Positions 10,451 through 19,657 of a DNA stretch of 64,000 nt are shown here, piece after piece. The DNA is from Verrucomicrobiota bacterium (GTDB taxonomy: Bacteria > Verrucomicrobiota > Verrucomicrobiia > Palsa-1439). Position 1 is the stretch's first letter. Every line of letters begins with the position of its first letter. A model generated the notes under the pieces. The model was not told where the DNA came from. It worked only from the letters and a program-made list of their open reading frames with translations, and ran no database searches. The position numbers and the translations under genes are program-made. The stretch lies in the NCBI GenBank assembly GCA_003152315.1, contig PLZV01000033.1, positions 39,689 through 103,688 of the forward strand, given 5' to 3'.

Positions 10451-11092
10451 ATGAAAAAAACAGTACTAGTGGTGATATCGACGTGCGCGATCAGTTTGGC
10501 CGCCGCAATGAGCGCCAGCGCGCAAACGGTGTTTTCAGGCACCGGACTTAACAGCTTGTCTTACAGTGCGATGTACACCGGAGACGCGCAGTATGTTCCT
10601 GCGGCTGGGCCGACACCGGCCCTTGCGCAACTTTACACCGCCGACTCCAGCACCGCTGACACGGCTGACTCCCCGGCGGTCTTTGTCCCGGGTCCATGGG
10701 GATCGGTAAACGCTTTCAGCGCGAGTTACGATCTTTACAGCGGGAGCGGGGGGACTCCTTACTTTATTCTCTATATGGCGGACGATCCCACCTTCAGCTC
10801 GCCAATCGTCGCCGACGGCGGACCGACTCTGAACGGTTCTTCCCTCGTCCATGTGGGGGACTTGACCCACGGGTCGATAACCCTGTCGGCGCTTGACGCC
10901 GTTACAGACCCTAATTCCGGGCTCCCATACGGGCCGGAGACAATCGCTTGGGCCGGTATCGAGATCGGCGATGGCGGCAGCGGCGTCACGAGCGCGAACT
11001 TCGATTCGATCACCGTGGTGCCCGAACCGGCCACGATTTCCTTGCTGGTCATGGCTGTGGGCGGGCTGGTGTTGATTCGCAAGCGGAAGTAA
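10451..11092 (+). CDS. PEP-CTERM sorting domain protein
   Basis: MKKTVLVVISTCAISLAAAMSASAQ signal peptide; C-term VPEPATISLLVMAVGGLVLIRKRK. Confidence 0.85.
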   Translation: MKKTVLVVISTCAISLAAAMSASAQTVFSGTGLNSLSYSAMYTGDAQYVPAAGPTPALAQLYTADSSTADTADSPAVFVPGPWGSVNAFSASYDLYSGSGGTPYFILYMADDPTFSSPIVADGGPTLNGSSLVHVGDLTHGSITLSALDAVTDPNSGLPYGPETIAWAGIEIGDGGSGVTSANFDSITVVPEPATISLLVMAVGGLVLIRKRK

Positions 11093-11115
11093 GCGAAGAA
11101 TTCTTGAACGGAGCG

Positions 11116-11146
11116 AACGGGCGGGCCTTCAGGTCCGCCCGTTTTC
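11116..11146 (+). terminator. Rho-independent-like terminator after PEP-CTERM gene
   Basis: aacgggcgggcc-ttca-ggtccgcccgtttt inverted repeat followed by T-run. Confidence 0.7.
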
Positions 11147-11468
11147 CTGTCAGGGTGCTGTCGTTCACCCCAGTTGAGAGTTCATGAGAGCAGACTCATC
11201 GTGACCGCGCACGGGACTCCGACCAGATTGAGCCGGCCAAGTGCATCCCCTGAGGGATGGCTTGCCATCACGACGATTCCCCAATGAGACGCACTGCTGC
11301 CCGTTCGGTGTTTGATTGGTTTCCGAACCTCGGCCCCTGGAAATCGCTTCCGCCGTAGACAAAGTTTTCATGATGTTATTGAGTCCTCATTCACGTGCCC
11401 TAGTAGAGCCTTCACTGAAAAGATCATTATCTAACGGCGAAGCCCCACAACCCGGAAGGTTACGCGAA

Positions 11469-11553
11469 GGGCCGGGCCCTTTCTATGGGGTGTAACCCTA
11501 CCCTGTTGGAGAAAGCGCTCTCCAACAAAGACCCGCAGCAAGATGACTTTGGC
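11469..11553. repeat. Dispersed repeat X, copy 1
   Basis: atggggtgtaaccctac...gacccgcagcaagatgactttgg shared with 19184-19272. Confidence 0.75.
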
Positions 11554-11627
11554 GACTAACCGGAATCGCCAACCAGACTGTTAGCATCACACCCGCGAAC
11601 ACAGAGTTGCATTAACCGGAGTAGATC

Positions 11628-12377
11628 ATGAAAAAGCTTGAAGGAAAAGTTGCAGTCGTCACGGGCGCATCCAAGGGAATCGGCGCCTCCATCGCCAAAC
11701 ATCTGGCCGCCGAGGGCGCGGCGGTCGTCGTGAACTACGCTACCAGTAAAGAAGGGGCGGACCGCGTCGTTGCGGAGATCGCCGGCAAAGGCGGGAAAGC
11801 GCTTGCGGTTCAGGCAAATGTTGCGAAGCAGGCAGATATTGATCGTCTTTTTGCCGAGACGAAGAAGGCGTTCGGCAAACTCGATATCTTGGTCAACAAT
11901 GCCGGAGTGTACGAATTCTCTCCCGTCGAAGGCGTCACTGAGGCGCACTACCACAAGCAGTTCGATCTCAATGTGCTGGGCTTGATCCTCACCTCACAGG
12001 CGGCGGTCAAGCACTTCAGCCCGGCGGGCGGCAGCATTGTCAATATCAGTTCGATCGTCAGCACCCTTGCGCCGCCGAATGCCTCGGTCTACAGCGGCAC
12101 GAAGGGGGCCGTCGATGCGGTGACGAAGTCGCTGGCCAAGGAATTGGGGCCGCGCAAGATACGGGTCAATGCCATCAATCCCGGCATGGTCGAAACCGAG
12201 GGAGTCCACGCCGCCGGTATGGCTGACGGCGATTTTCGGAAGCGCCAGGAGGCGGAAACCCCGTTGGGCCGCATCGGACAGCCCGAGGACATCGCGCCCG
12301 CCGTGGTCTTTTTCGCTTCCGCCGACGCTTCGTGGATCACCGGGGAAACGCTGGTCATCGCTGGCGGCCTGCATTGA
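11628..12377 (+). CDS. SDR family oxidoreductase (3-oxoacyl-ACP reductase-like)
   Basis: TGASKGIG, NNAG, YSGTKGAVD(x)VTKSLAKELGPRKIRVNAINPG motifs. Confidence 0.9.
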   Translation: MKKLEGKVAVVTGASKGIGASIAKHLAAEGAAVVVNYATSKEGADRVVAEIAGKGGKALAVQANVAKQADIDRLFAETKKAFGKLDILVNNAGVYEFSPVEGVTEAHYHKQFDLNVLGLILTSQAAVKHFSPAGGSIVNISSIVSTLAPPNASVYSGTKGAVDAVTKSLAKELGPRKIRVNAINPGMVETEGVHAAGMADGDFRKRQEAETPLGRIGQPEDIAPAVVFFASADASWITGETLVIAGGLH

Positions 12378-12397
12378 TTCGTTGAGAGCGTAGGTGA

Positions 12398-12625
12398 TTA
12401 AGCCGTCGGATTACTTGTCCGGCCGGCAACCCAATCAACCAGTAAGAAAGCACAAACGAAGAATGGGAATACGCCGTAGAACGTATCACTCACGGAGTGA
12501 GAATGTCCGTCCACTGCCCGAAATACCGTGAGGCAAAATAAGGCAGCGAGAACGCACACGATTGCACCCGGAACCGAGACGGGTACGTAGAACCAACCGA
12601 ACCGCTTGAAACATTGTGTTTTCAT
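12398..12625 (-). CDS. Small membrane protein, hypothetical
   Basis: 75 aa, two hydrophobic segments; its 3' end is duplicated at about 19.66 kb. Confidence 0.5.
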   Translation of the reverse strand: MKTQCFKRFGWFYVPVSVPGAIVCVLAALFCLTVFRAVDGHSHSVSDTFYGVFPFFVCAFLLVDWVAGRTSNPTA

Positions 12626-12832
12626 ACGTGTTTTCGATGATTACGCCGCTTACTTTGCAATACAAAGCAACTCCTGTCAAGTCACATTCCGTCGTGTCCA
12701 AACATTTGTCAATCGCCGCGCAAGAGCCGGTTCGGTGGCGACGCGGCCGTGTTCGCTGGAGATTTCAACGGGCTAAAGGTTTGACAACACTTCCTGCTCC
12801 TGTCATCGTTCTCACACTCGTAGGCCAGCAAT

Positions 12833-12997
12833 GTTAGTTTCCTAACTGTAAAGCCATTCTGACTACCAACTCCCAGGTTGGTACGCTATTGCCCTTGAGG
12901 CAATAGTCCGAGGCTTTACACCTGATGACCGGCGTCTTCCCAGGAGATTTCCCAAGAGGGCCACAGGTGTATCTCACATCTGTGGCCCTTCTTTATT
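12833..12997 (+). promoter_or_regulatory. Putative structured 5' leader/transcription attenuator of erm-like gene
   Basis: Hairpin GTTAG/CTAAC; TGTAAAGCC (12847-12855)/GGCTTTACA (12912-12920) enclosing two perfect hairpins; terminator-like AGGGCCACAG/CTGTGGCCCT + TTCTTTATTT (12957-12997). Confidence 0.65.
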
Positions 12998-13026
12998 TGC
13001 GTGCGGGAAATCTCGCGGAGCCAGTC

Positions 13027-13952
13027 ATGAGAAGAAACAAGCGCGGACCGCCCATGAGCAACCCGTCGTCGATGGGGGAACGTATTAGGCGAAGCAAGTC
13101 GCTGTCACAGAATTTTCTGCGGGACAGTCGGCTGATCGAATCTCTCGTTTTACATTCTGGAATAACGAAGGCGGATACCGTGCTCGACCTTGGCGCTGGC
13201 AAAGGCTCGATCACCCGGGAGCTTGCCAGGCATTGCCGGCGCGTGGTGGCGATTGAAAAGGACCCGGAACTGGTTGGGTTACTGGCACAGGCTATTGGCG
13301 GTTTGACCAACGCCGAATTGATAGCGGGAGACATCCTTCACGTGGAGCTACCCCCTACCCTTACAAGGTATTTGCGAACATCCCCTACAGTTTGACAGCC
13401 GCGATCATTACCATGCTGACCAGTTCGCCACGGTCGCCACTCACAACGCATCTGGTTGTGCAAACTGAAGCCGCGCAAAAATACATGGGTCTGCCGCGCG
13501 AGACGATGTGCGCGCTTTTTTTGAAGCCCTGGTTTCGCGTCAGTATCGCGCATTACTTCAATCGGCAGGATTTTAGCCCGGTTCCCAGTGTGGATTCCGT
13601 TCTCCTGCGGATCGACAAACGTCAGCAGTCGCTGCTGTCGCCTGCCGCACAGACGCTTTACCGTGACTTTGTCGTCTATTGCTTCGTGCATGCCGGACAC
13701 TCGTTGTACGCGACACTGGAGCGGTTCGTGGGACCAAACGTGATGGGGGCCATGGCTTCCACGCTTCATATTTCGCGGTCGGTGACACCGAGCGCTGTGG
13801 ACTTCGAGATTTGGCTCTGCCTGTTCAGTGAGTTTGTCCAGCATGGATCACGATCGGCCCGACAGTTGATCGCCGGTAGTGAATGGCGCCTCAAGCAAGA
13901 GCAGTCACGCCTGCCCAAAGAGTATCATGCCCAGAGGCACAAGCGCTGGTAA
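13027..13952 (+). pseudogene. erm-like: Erm-family rRNA adenine N-6-methyltransferase, single frameshift near 13351-13361
   Basis: SLSQNFLRDSRLIE, VLDLGAGKGSITREL, (frame change) YKVFANIPYSLTAAIITMLTSS, LVVQTEAAQKYMGLP, KPWFRVSIAHYFNRQDFSPVPSVDSVLLRI; halves are in frames 1 and 3. Confidence 0.8.
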
Positions 13953-13985
13953 ACAGCTCCTATATGCAGGCTGATCCGGATATCT

Positions 13986-14457
13986 CTACTGAATGGGGAC
14001 GCATATGTCCGTGAGCGACTCGTCGTTGTCGGGGCCTTTGAAGCGAGCGTCATACCGTTCAAAATCGTATGGGACGGCTTGCTTGTAGCCGCGACCGGGG
14101 CAGCCACTCCCCGTAAATGTATCGAAAGGTTTCCATGATCCGCCCCGGCAGTTTTCCCTTGTGGGTAAAGATTGCGTAGCGGTTGGCGGCCAGGATTTTC
14201 CCAGCGAGTTGGATCGGAATTTCGTCCAGACTCGTGACCTCCACCGCAGCAAGATGGAACCATTTCCTCTGGGTCTCGAACTCGGCGGTGTAGGTCTCGA
14301 CCCCCAGATGGATCCACGGCTCCTTCTTATTCTTGACCTGATCCGCCAAGGAATGAAATAGGGGCCAGGTCGCCGGAATTTCTCCGTTCTTGTTATCTCC
14401 GTAGTACGGCACCCCTACGCACAGAATCTGTGGAAACTGTTCAATCTTCGGCTCCAT
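13986..14457 (-). pseudogene. GyrI-like/AraC effector-binding small-molecule-binding protein, frameshift near 14097-14100
   Basis: N-terminal part in ORF 14059-14457 (...RIMETFRYIYGEWLP), C-terminal part in another frame (GRGYKQAVPYDFERYDARFKGPDNDESLTDICVPIQ). Confidence 0.65.
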
Positions 14458-14693
14458 TGAGCGTTTATAGCATTCTGATCTACAACGCCGACAAGCCTTT
14501 AATTGCGCTGCGCGAATTCGCTACAAACTATTCCCGGAAATAACTTAAGGTAGTTTGAGCCCAACCGATGTCTTTACCGACAAGAGAATGCCTGACTCTC
14601 GTTTCCATGGCATGAGTCATGCGGGTCATTGGAGCAGCTTATGATCACCGCGACGTATATTCATGTAAATGATTGCCAGCGAGGAAGATCGAT

Positions 14694-16847
14694 TTGAAAA
14701 CTCATATAATCCCGAGCAGTGTCGACTTCGCCTTTCCCATCGAATGGACGAATGCGGTGTTAATCCTCGCACTCATGAGCATCTGCATGGTGCTGACGCT
14801 CTTCGCCTACCTTAACCACCGCACCAAGCGGCCGTATTTCAGCCTGTGGATTGTCTCATGGATGTTCTATGCCGGGTATCTGGCGGCGGCCATCGGCTTG
14901 CAGGAATCGCCGGCGTTTCCTTTGCTGGTAATGATGCGCCGGAGCTGCATCGGGTTGAGCGCCTTGTACATGTTCTATGGGAGCTTTTACCTCGCCGGTC
15001 GTCCCCGCTCCCTGCGGGAACTCAAGTTTGCCACCGGGATGCTCGTCGTGTGGAGTGCCGTCGCGGCGTTCGTGGTGCGCGACCGGTTTTGGATCACGAT
15101 GCCGGTCTTCGCACTGTTGGCGGCGGCGGGAATCTACACCGGCATTGCGTACCTGCTCCGGCGGAAGACGTACCACGGGGCGACGATTCTGAGCATTGGG
15201 TTTCTCCTGTGGGGCGCACATCTCGCCGCCTTTCCCTACGCGGAAAGCTCACAACTCCTGACCACTCTCGAATACTTCCTGACGGCGGTGCTGACCATCA
15301 TGATCGCGATCGGCATGATCGTGGAACGCGAGGTGGCGATAGCCGAGCAATCCTACCGGGTCCTGTTCGATTCGGCCTCCGATGCCATTCTCCTGATCGA
15401 CCTGGTACACTATCGCATCGTGGAAGCCAACGGCGCCGCGTTGCGCCTGACCAAACGCTCGGTCCTGGAGCTGGTCGGACGACCGTTTGTCGAACTGTGT
15501 CCGACGCTCCAATCCACGGAGGCGACCAGCGTGCAGATGGACGGCATCAAGTTGTTCAACGCGATATTCCGTCCATTCAACGAAGTCCCCATTGTGCGGG
15601 GTGATGGAACGACGGTGAACTGTGAGGGCGACGCCACACTGGTGCAGTGGCGTCAGCGTTTGGCCCTGCAGGTCAACCTGATGGATGTTAGCGAACGCAA
15701 GAAAGTTGGCGAGCAGTTGCGCCGTGCGGAAAAGCTGTCGGCGCTGGGGCAATTGATTGCCGGCGTGGCGCACGAGTTGAACAATCCGCTGGCGGTGGTC
15801 ATCGGTTACTCGCAGATCCTGGCCGAGAAGAGCGGTTTGGACAAGGAAACCATCGAAGACATCCACCGTATCCATCACGAGAGCGAGCGCGCGTCGCGCA
15901 TCGTTCGCGACCTGCTGTCGTTCGCCCGCCCGTCCGAACCCCAGAAAATTGCGGTGGACATCAATCGTCTCGTAGCGAGCGTGCTGGAAACGCAAGAGGC
16001 GAACCTTCAGGCGGCGGGGATTCAACTGGAACAACAGCTAGCCAACGAGGTGTGCACGACGATGGCCGATCCCAACCAGATCGAACAGGTCCTCGTCAAT
16101 CTGATCGGCAACGCGATTCAGGTACTCAACGGGCGGCCCAAGCCTCGTGCTTTGACCATCCGCACGGAAGCAGCCGGCAATTTTATCCGGATGATCGTGA
16201 CGGACAACGGCCCCGGCATTCCCCGGGAAATCCTTGGCCAGATCTTCGATCCGTTCTTCACCACGAAACCGCTCGGCAAGGGAACGGGATTGGGTCTCAC
16301 GATTTCCAATACCATCATTCAGGAGCACCGCGGCAGGATTCAGGTCGAGAACCAACCGACCGGTGGCGCCAAATTCACCGTGGAACTGCCCGTGGTCCAA
16401 TGCGCCATCGCACCGACGCCGGCTCGACTCCCCTCCGCAATCAAACCGCTGGCCGCAGAGTCCGCCAAGCGGGCCGTACTGGTCGTGGACGATGAACCGA
16501 ACGTCCTGGCTCTGATAAAAAATGTCATGACGCGAAACGGCTACGAGGTGGTCACCGCCACCAACGGCCAGGAAGCCCTGGAGCGCATGGCCGCCCGATC
16601 GTACGACGTGATCCTCTCCGACATGCGCATGCCCGGCATGGATGGCCGGAAGTTGTTCGAGACTGTGAAGAAGCAGGACCCGGCGTTGGCCCACCGCATT
16701 GTGTTCATCACCGGCGACACCGTGAGCGCGGACACACAGGCGTTCTTCGAAGACACGGGAAACCGTTGGCTGAGCAAGCCGTTCCGGATCGCGCAGATCA
16801 CGGATACGGTGAACGAAGTTCTCAAGAAGGAAGCTGTTCCCGTTTAG
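14694..16847 (+). CDS. Hybrid sensor histidine kinase with PAS domain and C-terminal receiver domain
   Basis: 7 hydrophobic segments, PAS region, [18 protein letters not shown]-box, HATPase motifs, receiver [12 protein letters not shown]...[12 protein letters not shown]; likely TTG start at 14694 after GAGGAAG. Confidence 0.9.
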   Translation: MKTHIIPSSVDFAFPIEWTNAVLILALMSICMVLTLFAYLNHRTKRPYFSLWIVSWMFYAGYLAAAIGLQESPAFPLLVMMRRSCIGLSALYMFYGSFYLAGRPRSLRELKFATGMLVVWSAVAAFVVRDRFWITMPVFALLAAAGIYTGIAYLLRRKTYHGATILSIGFLLWGAHLAAFPYAESSQLLTTLEYFLTAVLTIMIAIGMIVEREVAIAEQSYRVLFDSASDAILLIDLVHYRIVEANGAALRLTKRSVLELVGRPFVELCPTLQSTEATSVQMDGIKLFNAIFRPFNEVPIVRGDGTTVNCEGDATLVQWRQRLALQVNLMDVSERKKVGEQLRRAEKLSALGQLIAGVAHELNNPLAVVIGYSQILAEKSGLDKETIEDIHRIHHESERASRIVRDLLSFARPSEPQKIAVDINRLVASVLETQEANLQAAGIQLEQQLANEVCTTMADPNQIEQVLVNLIGNAIQVLNGRPKPRALTIRTEAAGNFIRMIVTDNGPGIPREILGQIFDPFFTTKPLGKGTGLGLTISNTIIQEHRGRIQVENQPTGGAKFTVELPVVQCAIAPTPARLPSAIKPLAAESAKRAVLVVDDEPNVLALIKNVMTRNGYEVVTATNGQEALERMAARSYDVILSDMRMPGMDGRKLFETVKKQDPALAHRIVFITGDTVSADTQAFFEDTGNRWLSKPFRIAQITDTVNEVLKKEAVPV

Positions 16848-16880
16848 ACCCCCTCCGGCGCATTCCGCAGAAATCCATTG

Positions 16881-16915
16881 GCGCAGCGCAAATCGGTGGG
16901 CGGTGAACGTGGGAC
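16881..16915. repeat. HAD-linked dispersed repeat, partial copy E
   Basis: gcgcagcgcaaatcggtgggcggtgaacgtg matches the gcggcgcaaatcggtgggcgctgaatgtg core of full copies. Confidence 0.65.
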
Positions 16916-16922
16916 AGCCGGT

Positions 16923-17609
16923 TTATTCCAGCCATTCGATCAATTCGCGTAGGGAGGCGATTTCGCGGGTGATTTCGGGAGTGGTGGGACGCGGTTTGCG
17001 TGCGGGATTGTACCAACAGGCGTCGATGCCATATTGGACGGCCCCTTGGATGTCCGAGGTCCAACCATCACCAATCATCAGCACTTCGCGCAGGGACGGA
17101 TGTCCCAACCGCGCCAACGCGACGTCGAAAAACTCTTTGGCTGGTTTTGCAAAGCCGATCTCTTCGGAGATGATGATGTCCGCAATGTGATCGTGGATCA
17201 CGGACCGGGCCAGTCGGCCGCGTTGGACCACCTGTAAGCCGTTGGTCAAAATGGCGATTCGATATTTCTCCTGCAACGCCTGCAGCACTTCGCTGGCGTC
17301 TTCGATCAGTTCCGAGCACGCGGCCAGGCACTCGAGATAGTTGGCGCTCAACGCAGCCGCCGAGCTGTCAACTCCGATGGCTTGGAGCAACAGTTCAAAG
17401 CGTTTTATTTTTACGACGCCGGGCGTGATCTCTCCCCTTTCCACCGCTTGCCAGAGAGCCTGGTTGAGGCGCTGGTAGGTAGCCAGATAACCGGGGTCGA
17501 ACGTGACTCCGATCAGCCCGAATGCCTGTTCGAGCGCCGTGCCTTCCGCGCGTTCGAAGTCAAAGAGCGTGCCGTCGGCATCGAACAAGAGCCACTGATA
17601 ACGTTGCAT
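16923..17609 (-). CDS. HAD superfamily hydrolase (YjjG-like nucleotidase)
   Basis: FDADGTLFDFERAEGTAL, ILTNGL, GFAKPAKEFFDVAL, VLMIGDGWTSDIQGA motifs. Confidence 0.9.
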   Translation of the reverse strand: MQRYQWLLFDADGTLFDFERAEGTALEQAFGLIGVTFDPGYLATYQRLNQALWQAVERGEITPGVVKIKRFELLLQAIGVDSSAAALSANYLECLAACSELIEDASEVLQALQEKYRIAILTNGLQVVQRGRLARSVIHDHIADIIISEEIGFAKPAKEFFDVALARLGHPSLREVLMIGDGWTSDIQGAVQYGIDACWYNPARKPRPTTPEITREIASLRELIEWLE

Positions 17610-17765
17610 CGGTGATTGTTAAACGGATTGGCGGGTCAGGTAAAGTCAAAGCGAACCGCGGGTGCTGAGAAGAACGCCCGCTGAGAATATCAGCAACGGC
17701 GCGGCGCAAATCAGTGGGTACTGAATGTGGCGTTAAGAGCGGGGCGTTGAGCCTATTCACACGCT
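17553..17765. repeat. HAD-linked dispersed repeat, copy A (spans the HAD start codon and upstream region)
   Basis: gtcaaagagcgtgccgtcggcatcgaacaagagccactgataacgttgcat...gttaaacggattggcgggtcaggtaaag...gagaatatcagcaa...gcggcgcaaatc. Confidence 0.85.
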
Positions 17766-17768
17766 GGC

Positions 17769-18806
17769 TTACCCTGCGGCGCGGCGGTGCTTCAGCAGTC
17801 GCAATACCGCCGCCTCTTCGGAGCTCAAACCAGTTTGAGTGGTGCGGGACGATTGGTCGACGAACGACTGCGTGAGTGTGCCATGCAAATAGGCGACCAT
17901 GATGGCCGGGTGGACGTAATACTTGCGGCAGACAGCGCGCGTGTTGCCCAACGCTGCGGCCACTTCGTCAATCGCCTTCACGAGTGCCGATTCGGTTGGT
18001 TCTTCGTTGTCGTCCTCATCGAGGCGTTGCAATATCTTCGCCGCCAGAGTGGTCCCGGCCCAGGTTCGAAAGTCTTTCGCGCTGAACTCTTCGCCGGCGA
18101 TTGCGCGCAGATAATCGTTCACATCCTCGGAGGTCATGTTGCGGATTTCGCCGGCGGCGTCGATGTATTGGAACAATTCGTAGCCGGTCAGGTCCTGGCA
18201 GCGTTTGACAATGCGAGCGAGGCGCTTGTTGGTCAAGTCCACCTCGTGAAACTTGCCGCTCTTGCCACGAAACCGAAATTGCAGCCGTTCGCCACGCACC
18301 TCGACATGGCGGTTGCGCATGGTGCTCAATCCAAAGGACTGGTTCTCATCGGCGTACTCCGCGTTGCCGACACGGATATGGGTTCGTTCCAGCAACCGCA
18401 CCACAACCGCGACCACCTTCTCGCGCGGCAATCCGCGTAATCGCAAATCGCGCGCGACTCGTCGGCGAATCTTGGGCAGCGCCTGGCCGAATTCAGTCAG
18501 GCGATGAAACTTGGTCTCCTTGCGAATGGCGTGCCACCGAGGATGGTAGAGATACTGTTTGCGGCCTTTGGCGTCCCGACCGGTGACCTGCAAGTGTCCG
18601 TTCGGATAGGGACAGATCCAGACCTGCTCCCAAGCGGGTGGGATGGTTAGTTCGCGAATGCGTCTTACCTCCTCACGGTTCACCTGTTTTCCATCGGCGG
18701 TGACATAGCGAAAGCCGGTTCCACAACGCTTTCGCTGGAGACCGGGACGTCGGTCAGACATGTAGCGCAACCGACCGTTACGCGCGGGTATCTGTTGGTG
18801 GGTCAT
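17769..18806 (-). CDS. DNA topoisomerase IB (eukaryotic/poxvirus-type)
   Basis: RRIRELTIPPAWEQVWICPYPNGHLQVTGRDAKGRKQYLYHPRW, RLLERTHIRVGNAEYADENQSFGLSTMRNRHV, EFSAKDFRTWAGT. Confidence 0.93.
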   Translation of the reverse strand: MTHQQIPARNGRLRYMSDRRPGLQRKRCGTGFRYVTADGKQVNREEVRRIRELTIPPAWEQVWICPYPNGHLQVTGRDAKGRKQYLYHPRWHAIRKETKFHRLTEFGQALPKIRRRVARDLRLRGLPREKVVAVVVRLLERTHIRVGNAEYADENQSFGLSTMRNRHVEVRGERLQFRFRGKSGKFHEVDLTNKRLARIVKRCQDLTGYELFQYIDAAGEIRNMTSEDVNDYLRAIAGEEFSAKDFRTWAGTTLAAKILQRLDEDDNEEPTESALVKAIDEVAAALGNTRAVCRKYYVHPAIMVAYLHGTLTQSFVDQSSRTTQTGLSSEEAAVLRLLKHRRAAG

Positions 18807-18995
18807 AGTAGGCGGAGTTACTGAACCGTGAGTCCAAGAATGGAGATTTGGCGCGCTACGGGAACACCCTTAATGTCGGTGTGCTTTACTTGAATTCCGT
18901 CGTCGACCATAAGATCGCCGAGCGAGCCCTGCGGTTTGTCTTTTGCAACAATGTCCGCCTCGCCCTGCGTCTTAAAACTCTCCAAGCCACTTTCG

Positions 18996-19121
18996 TTAGC
19001 GAAGCAATAGCACCGCAATAACAATGACGAGAAGCAGGCCGCCACCGCCAATATAGTAGAAGCCGCCCAACACCGGCGAAAACAACAAGCCGGCCAATAC
19101 GGGTGATAATAGAAGGTTCAT
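18996..19121 (-). CDS. 41-aa hydrophobic microprotein (DUF3309-like pattern)
   Basis: Not in supplied ORF track (<60 aa): MNLLLSPVLAGLLFSPVLGGFYYIGGGGLLLVIVIAVLLLR*; AAAGGAAA SD just upstream. Confidence 0.5.
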   Translation of the reverse strand: MNLLLSPVLAGLLFSPVLGGFYYIGGGGLLLVIVIAVLLLR

Positions 19122-19183
19122 GCGTTTCCTTTCAATTCTGACGGCAAATCATTTGCCATCACTTTCTACCGTGATTTTAGGGG

Positions 19184-19272
19184 ATGGGTCGGGCCTTTGG
19201 TATGGGGTGTAACCCTACTATGGATTGGAGGGAGCGCTTTCCGACAAGGACCCGCAACAAGATGACTTTGGT
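19184..19272. repeat. Dispersed repeat X, copy 2
   Basis: atggggtgtaaccctac...gacccgcaacaagatgactttggtg; abuts HAD-linked repeat copy F. Confidence 0.75.
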
Positions 19273-19325
19273 GCGGGGCAAATCGTTGGGCGCTGGACGT
19301 GACGGCGGGAGACTGGTGGTGAGCG
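19271..19325. repeat. HAD-linked dispersed repeat, partial copy F
   Basis: gtgcggggcaaatcgttgggcgctggacgtgacggcggga. Confidence 0.65.
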
Positions 19326-19335
19326 GCCTCGATGA

Positions 19336-19611
19336 CTACCGATTAACAAAGGCAGAAAATGCGAGCGCGGCTCCCGCAATAATCACGCAGAGCACGCCGA
19401 ATAATCGAACCTGTCTGCTGCAATTTCTGCAAACTTTAGAAGGCCACCAGGGAACCCTGGCAATGAGAAGAAAACCAATGTTCCCCAACCAACCAACTGA
19501 ACCTCGCTCGCTATCGGGCTTCTCCCGTCTATAATTGGCGCAAGTAAACATGCTCGAATCCCAGTGCTGTCCTAACGCTCCAAAACTGAGGTGCGCCGTG
19601 ACAAAAGGCAA
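19336..19611 (-). CDS. Small CxxC membrane protein, hypothetical
   Basis: 91 aa; GWLGNIGFLLIARVPWWPSKVCRNCSRQVRLFGVLCVIIAGAALAF; start uncertain. Confidence 0.4.
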   Translation of the reverse strand: MPFVTAHLSFGALGQHWDSSMFTCANYRREKPDSERGSVGWLGNIGFLLIARVPWWPSKVCRNCSRQVRLFGVLCVIIAGAALAFSAFVNR

Positions 19612-19657
19612 GTTCGCAATAGCGGAACCAAAGGCGTAATCGGCGTTGACTCCAGTG

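Noticed and set aside
13340-13400. Programmed -1 ribosomal frameshift in erm-like gene
   Set aside because: The site (cta ccc cct acc) lacks a canonical X_XXY_YYZ slippery heptamer and no clear downstream pseudoknot was recognised; a simple indel is the better explanation, though not excluded.
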